In this document: positions 62,689-64,000 of the stretch, in pieces
How the letters are laid out: each line of letters begins with the position of its first letter
Numbering within the stretch: the stretch's first letter is position 1
Assembly: GCF_020510445.1 (NCBI RefSeq)
Contig: NZ_JAHBAG010000001.1
Span: forward strand, 4,440,501 to 4,504,500
DNA length: 64,000 bases
Source: Hydrogenophaga taeniospiralis
GTDB lineage: Bacteria > Pseudomonadota > Gammaproteobacteria > Burkholderiales > Burkholderiaceae_C
Direction of reading: 5' to 3'
Position numbers and translations under genes: made by a program
The notes under the pieces: generated by a model
Told to the model about the DNA's origin: nothing
What the model saw: only the letters and a program-made list of their open reading frames with translations
The model's database searches: none

Positions 62689-63281
62689 ACCCAACCTCCC
62701 CCACCAGCCCCCCAGCCGCCGCGCCGGTGCGCATCGGCATCGTGTCCATCAGCGACCGCGCGAGCAGCGGCGTCTATGAAGACAAGGGCCTGCCCGCGCT
62801 GCAGGACTGGCTCACGCGCGCGCTGAAAAACCCCATCACTTTCGAGCCGCGCCTGATCCCCGACGAGCAGGCCACGATCAGCGCCACGCTGATCGAGCTG
62901 GTGGACGCGGGTTGCGCCCTGGTACTCACCACCGGCGGCACCGGACCGGCCAAACGCGACGTGACCCCCGAAGCCACGCTGGCCGTGGCGCACAAGGAAA
63001 TGCCCGGTTTTGGCGAGCAGATGCGCCAGATCAGCCTGGCCTTCGTGCCCACGGCCATCCTCTCGCGCCAGGTGGCCGTGATCCGCGACCAGAGCCTCAT
63101 CATCAACCTGCCGGGCCAGCCCAAGGCCATCGCCGAAACGCTGGAAGGCCTGAAAAACGCCGACGGCAGCCAAAAGGTCAACGGCATCTTCACCGCTGTG
63201 CCTTATTGCATCGACCTGATCGAAGGGCCCTACCTGGAAACCAACGACGCGGTCTGCAAGGCCTGGCGGCCGAAACGGTAA
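62685..63281 (+). CDS. mogA: MogA, molybdopterin adenylyltransferase
   Basis: The 198-residue enzyme adenylates molybdopterin before molybdenum insertion. It has RIGIVSISDRASSGVYEDKG, LTTGGTGPAKRDVTPEAT and VSLIINLPGQPKA-like sequence (SLIINLPGQPKAI). It could supply cofactor to NasA, though it is not in that operon. It overlaps yjgA by 4 nt. Confidence 0.93.
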   Translation: MNPTSPTSPPAAAPVRIGIVSISDRASSGVYEDKGLPALQDWLTRALKNPITFEPRLIPDEQATISATLIELVDAGCALVLTTGGTGPAKRDVTPEATLAVAHKEMPGFGEQMRQISLAFVPTAILSRQVAVIRDQSLIINLPGQPKAIAETLEGLKNADGSQKVNGIFTAVPYCIDLIEGPYLETNDAVCKAWRPKR

Positions 63282-63362
63282 CCCCCCCTGCGCCGCTTCG
63301 CGGCTTCCCCCCGGTGGGGGGACGCACCTGGTGGCCCGGCTAAGCCGGTTCCACGGGTGCCC
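63282..63362. repeat. Family A repeat between mogA and slyD
   Basis: It contains CCCCCCCTGCGCCGCTTCGC, TTCCCCCCGGTGGGGGGAC and GGCCCGGCTAAGCCGGTTCC followed by ACGGG. Its modules match the other copies. It follows the mogA stop immediately. Confidence 0.83.
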
Positions 63363-63393
63363 TTGATAAGACACTTCACTCGAATATCCCCCC

Positions 63394-63870
63394 ATGAAAA
63401 TCACCAAAGACACCATCGTCACCATCACCTTCCGCGCCACCGATGCGCAGGGCAAATTGCTGGAGGACGGCAAGGAGCCGCGGGCCTACTTGCATGGCGG
63501 CTACAACAACACCCTGCCCGGCATCGAGAAGGCGCTGGACGGCCAGGAAAAGGGTTTTTCGGCCCAGTTGGTGCTGCAGCCCGAAGACGCCTTCGGCGCG
63601 CGCGACGAGAGCCTGGTGCACAGCATTCCCAAAAGCGAATTCCCGCCCGGCGTGAAGGTGGGTGGCCAGTTGCAGGGCACCGACGACCAGGGCCGTGAGC
63701 AGGTTTTCACCGTCAAGAAGATCAAGGGCGACACGGTGCACCTGGACGGCAACCACCCGCTGGCCGGGCAGGTGCTGCGCTTTGCGGTGAAGGTGGTGGA
63801 CGTGCAGGCCGCGTCGGCCGAAGAGGTCGCCCACGGCCACGCGCACGGTGCGCACGGCCATCACCACTGA
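63394..63870 (+). CDS. slyD: SlyD-type FKBP peptidyl-prolyl isomerase
   Basis: The 158-residue product has the FKBP domain interrupted by an insert-in-flap: GYNNTLPGIEKALDGQEKGF and LQPEDAFGARDESLVHSIPK, with DGNHPLAGQVLRFAVKVVDV. The C-terminus is histidine-rich (HGHAHGAHGHHH) and should bind nickel or other metals. Roles include proline isomerisation, chaperone action and metal delivery. Confidence 0.95.
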   Translation: MKITKDTIVTITFRATDAQGKLLEDGKEPRAYLHGGYNNTLPGIEKALDGQEKGFSAQLVLQPEDAFGARDESLVHSIPKSEFPPGVKVGGQLQGTDDQGREQVFTVKKIKGDTVHLDGNHPLAGQVLRFAVKVVDVQAASAEEVAHGHAHGAHGHHH

Positions 63871-63904
63871 GAGACCGAGCGCCGCCAGACTGGCCCTTTC
63901 CATC

Positions 63905-64000
63905 TTGCGCGCTGTCATCGATTTTCCCGACACCGCCCCCCAGGCCGTGTCGGGAGGCCGTTTGCGGGCCTGCTTCGACCAGCCCACCGAGGTCATCGAG
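63905..64000 (+). CDS. pabB: Start of a probable PabB-type chorismate-binding protein (partial)
   Basis: The last 96 bases read LRAVIDFPDTAPQAVSGGRL and on, without a stop, and run off the right edge. An AVIDFPD start followed by RLRACFDQP is reminiscent of aminodeoxychorismate synthase component I of Comamonadaceae. The start codon would be TTG at 63905; upstream the frame stays open but no ATG is found. The call is tentative because only about 32 codons are visible. Confidence 0.4.
   Translation, partial: MRAVIDFPDTAPQAVSGGRLRACFDQPTEVIE

Overview
The window looks like a chromosome segment of a high-GC betaproteobacterium of the Comamonadaceae, close to Hydrogenophaga. This rests on the gene orders nuoA-H next to tRNA-Leu, secG and tpiA, and rpsO-pnp, on protein sequence character, and on strong G/C preference at third positions. 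It is an inference from recall; no database was searched.

Layout. (1) 1-16.3 kb, minus strand: nuoA-H (complex I), tRNA-Leu(GAG), secG, tpiA, a quinone oxidoreductase, pnp-rpsO, an aminotransferase, a periplasmic solute-binding protein and tsaD. (2) 16.4-26.2 kb, minus strand: a denitrification cluster nirS-M-C-F-DL-G-H-J-N followed by norE/norF-like genes. It encodes cytochrome cd1 nitrite reductase and heme d1 synthesis. nirE is divergent, with an FNR/DNR-type palindrome between. No norCB or nirQ is present. (3) 26.4-34.3 kb, plus strand: a NIT-ANTAR nitrate sensor, a nitrate ABC transporter (nrtA-B-D) and a NarK-type transporter. (4) 34.4-41.6 kb: serA, several small unknown genes, a lower-GC patch (about 37.3-39.3 kb), and a divergent MocR regulator/PaiB-like pair. 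(5) 41.7-54.4 kb: the assimilatory nitrate block. A PP2C phosphatase-kinase fusion and an ANTAR-PilJ-PilJ regulator lie on the minus strand. Divergent from them are nirB, a periplasmic double-PilJ protein, nirD, nasA, ybiB, cobA and a PilJ-MCP-like protein. (6) 54.6-64 kb: a flavoprotein, an ArsR-type regulator with two alpha/beta-barrel genes, rpsU-yqeY, a second solute-binding protein, pmbA, yjgA, mogA, slyD and a probable pabB start.

The most notable result is a nitrate-responsive RNA antitermination network. Three leaders (nrtA, narK, nirB) each have a sigma-54-like promoter. Just downstream of each lies one or two hairpins with hexaloops AACGGC, AACGAA or AACGAC. All of these loops have A at position 1 and G at position 4, the signature of ANTAR-protein target RNA. 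In the nrtA leader the second hairpin overlaps the 5' arm of a strong intrinsic terminator, so the two folds exclude each other. Two different ANTAR proteins are encoded, one with a NIT domain and one with a degenerate receiver fused to two PilJ-type domains. Two further PilJ-type proteins flank the reductase genes.

The second theme is repeats. One GC-rich palindromic family occurs at least 12 times, mostly between operon genes. Three copies sit in frame inside nirJ, nirF and an aminotransferase gene. A second family (GGGGTCAGA-type) sits in frame inside nasA. No CRISPR array, rRNA, intact transposase or replication origin was seen.
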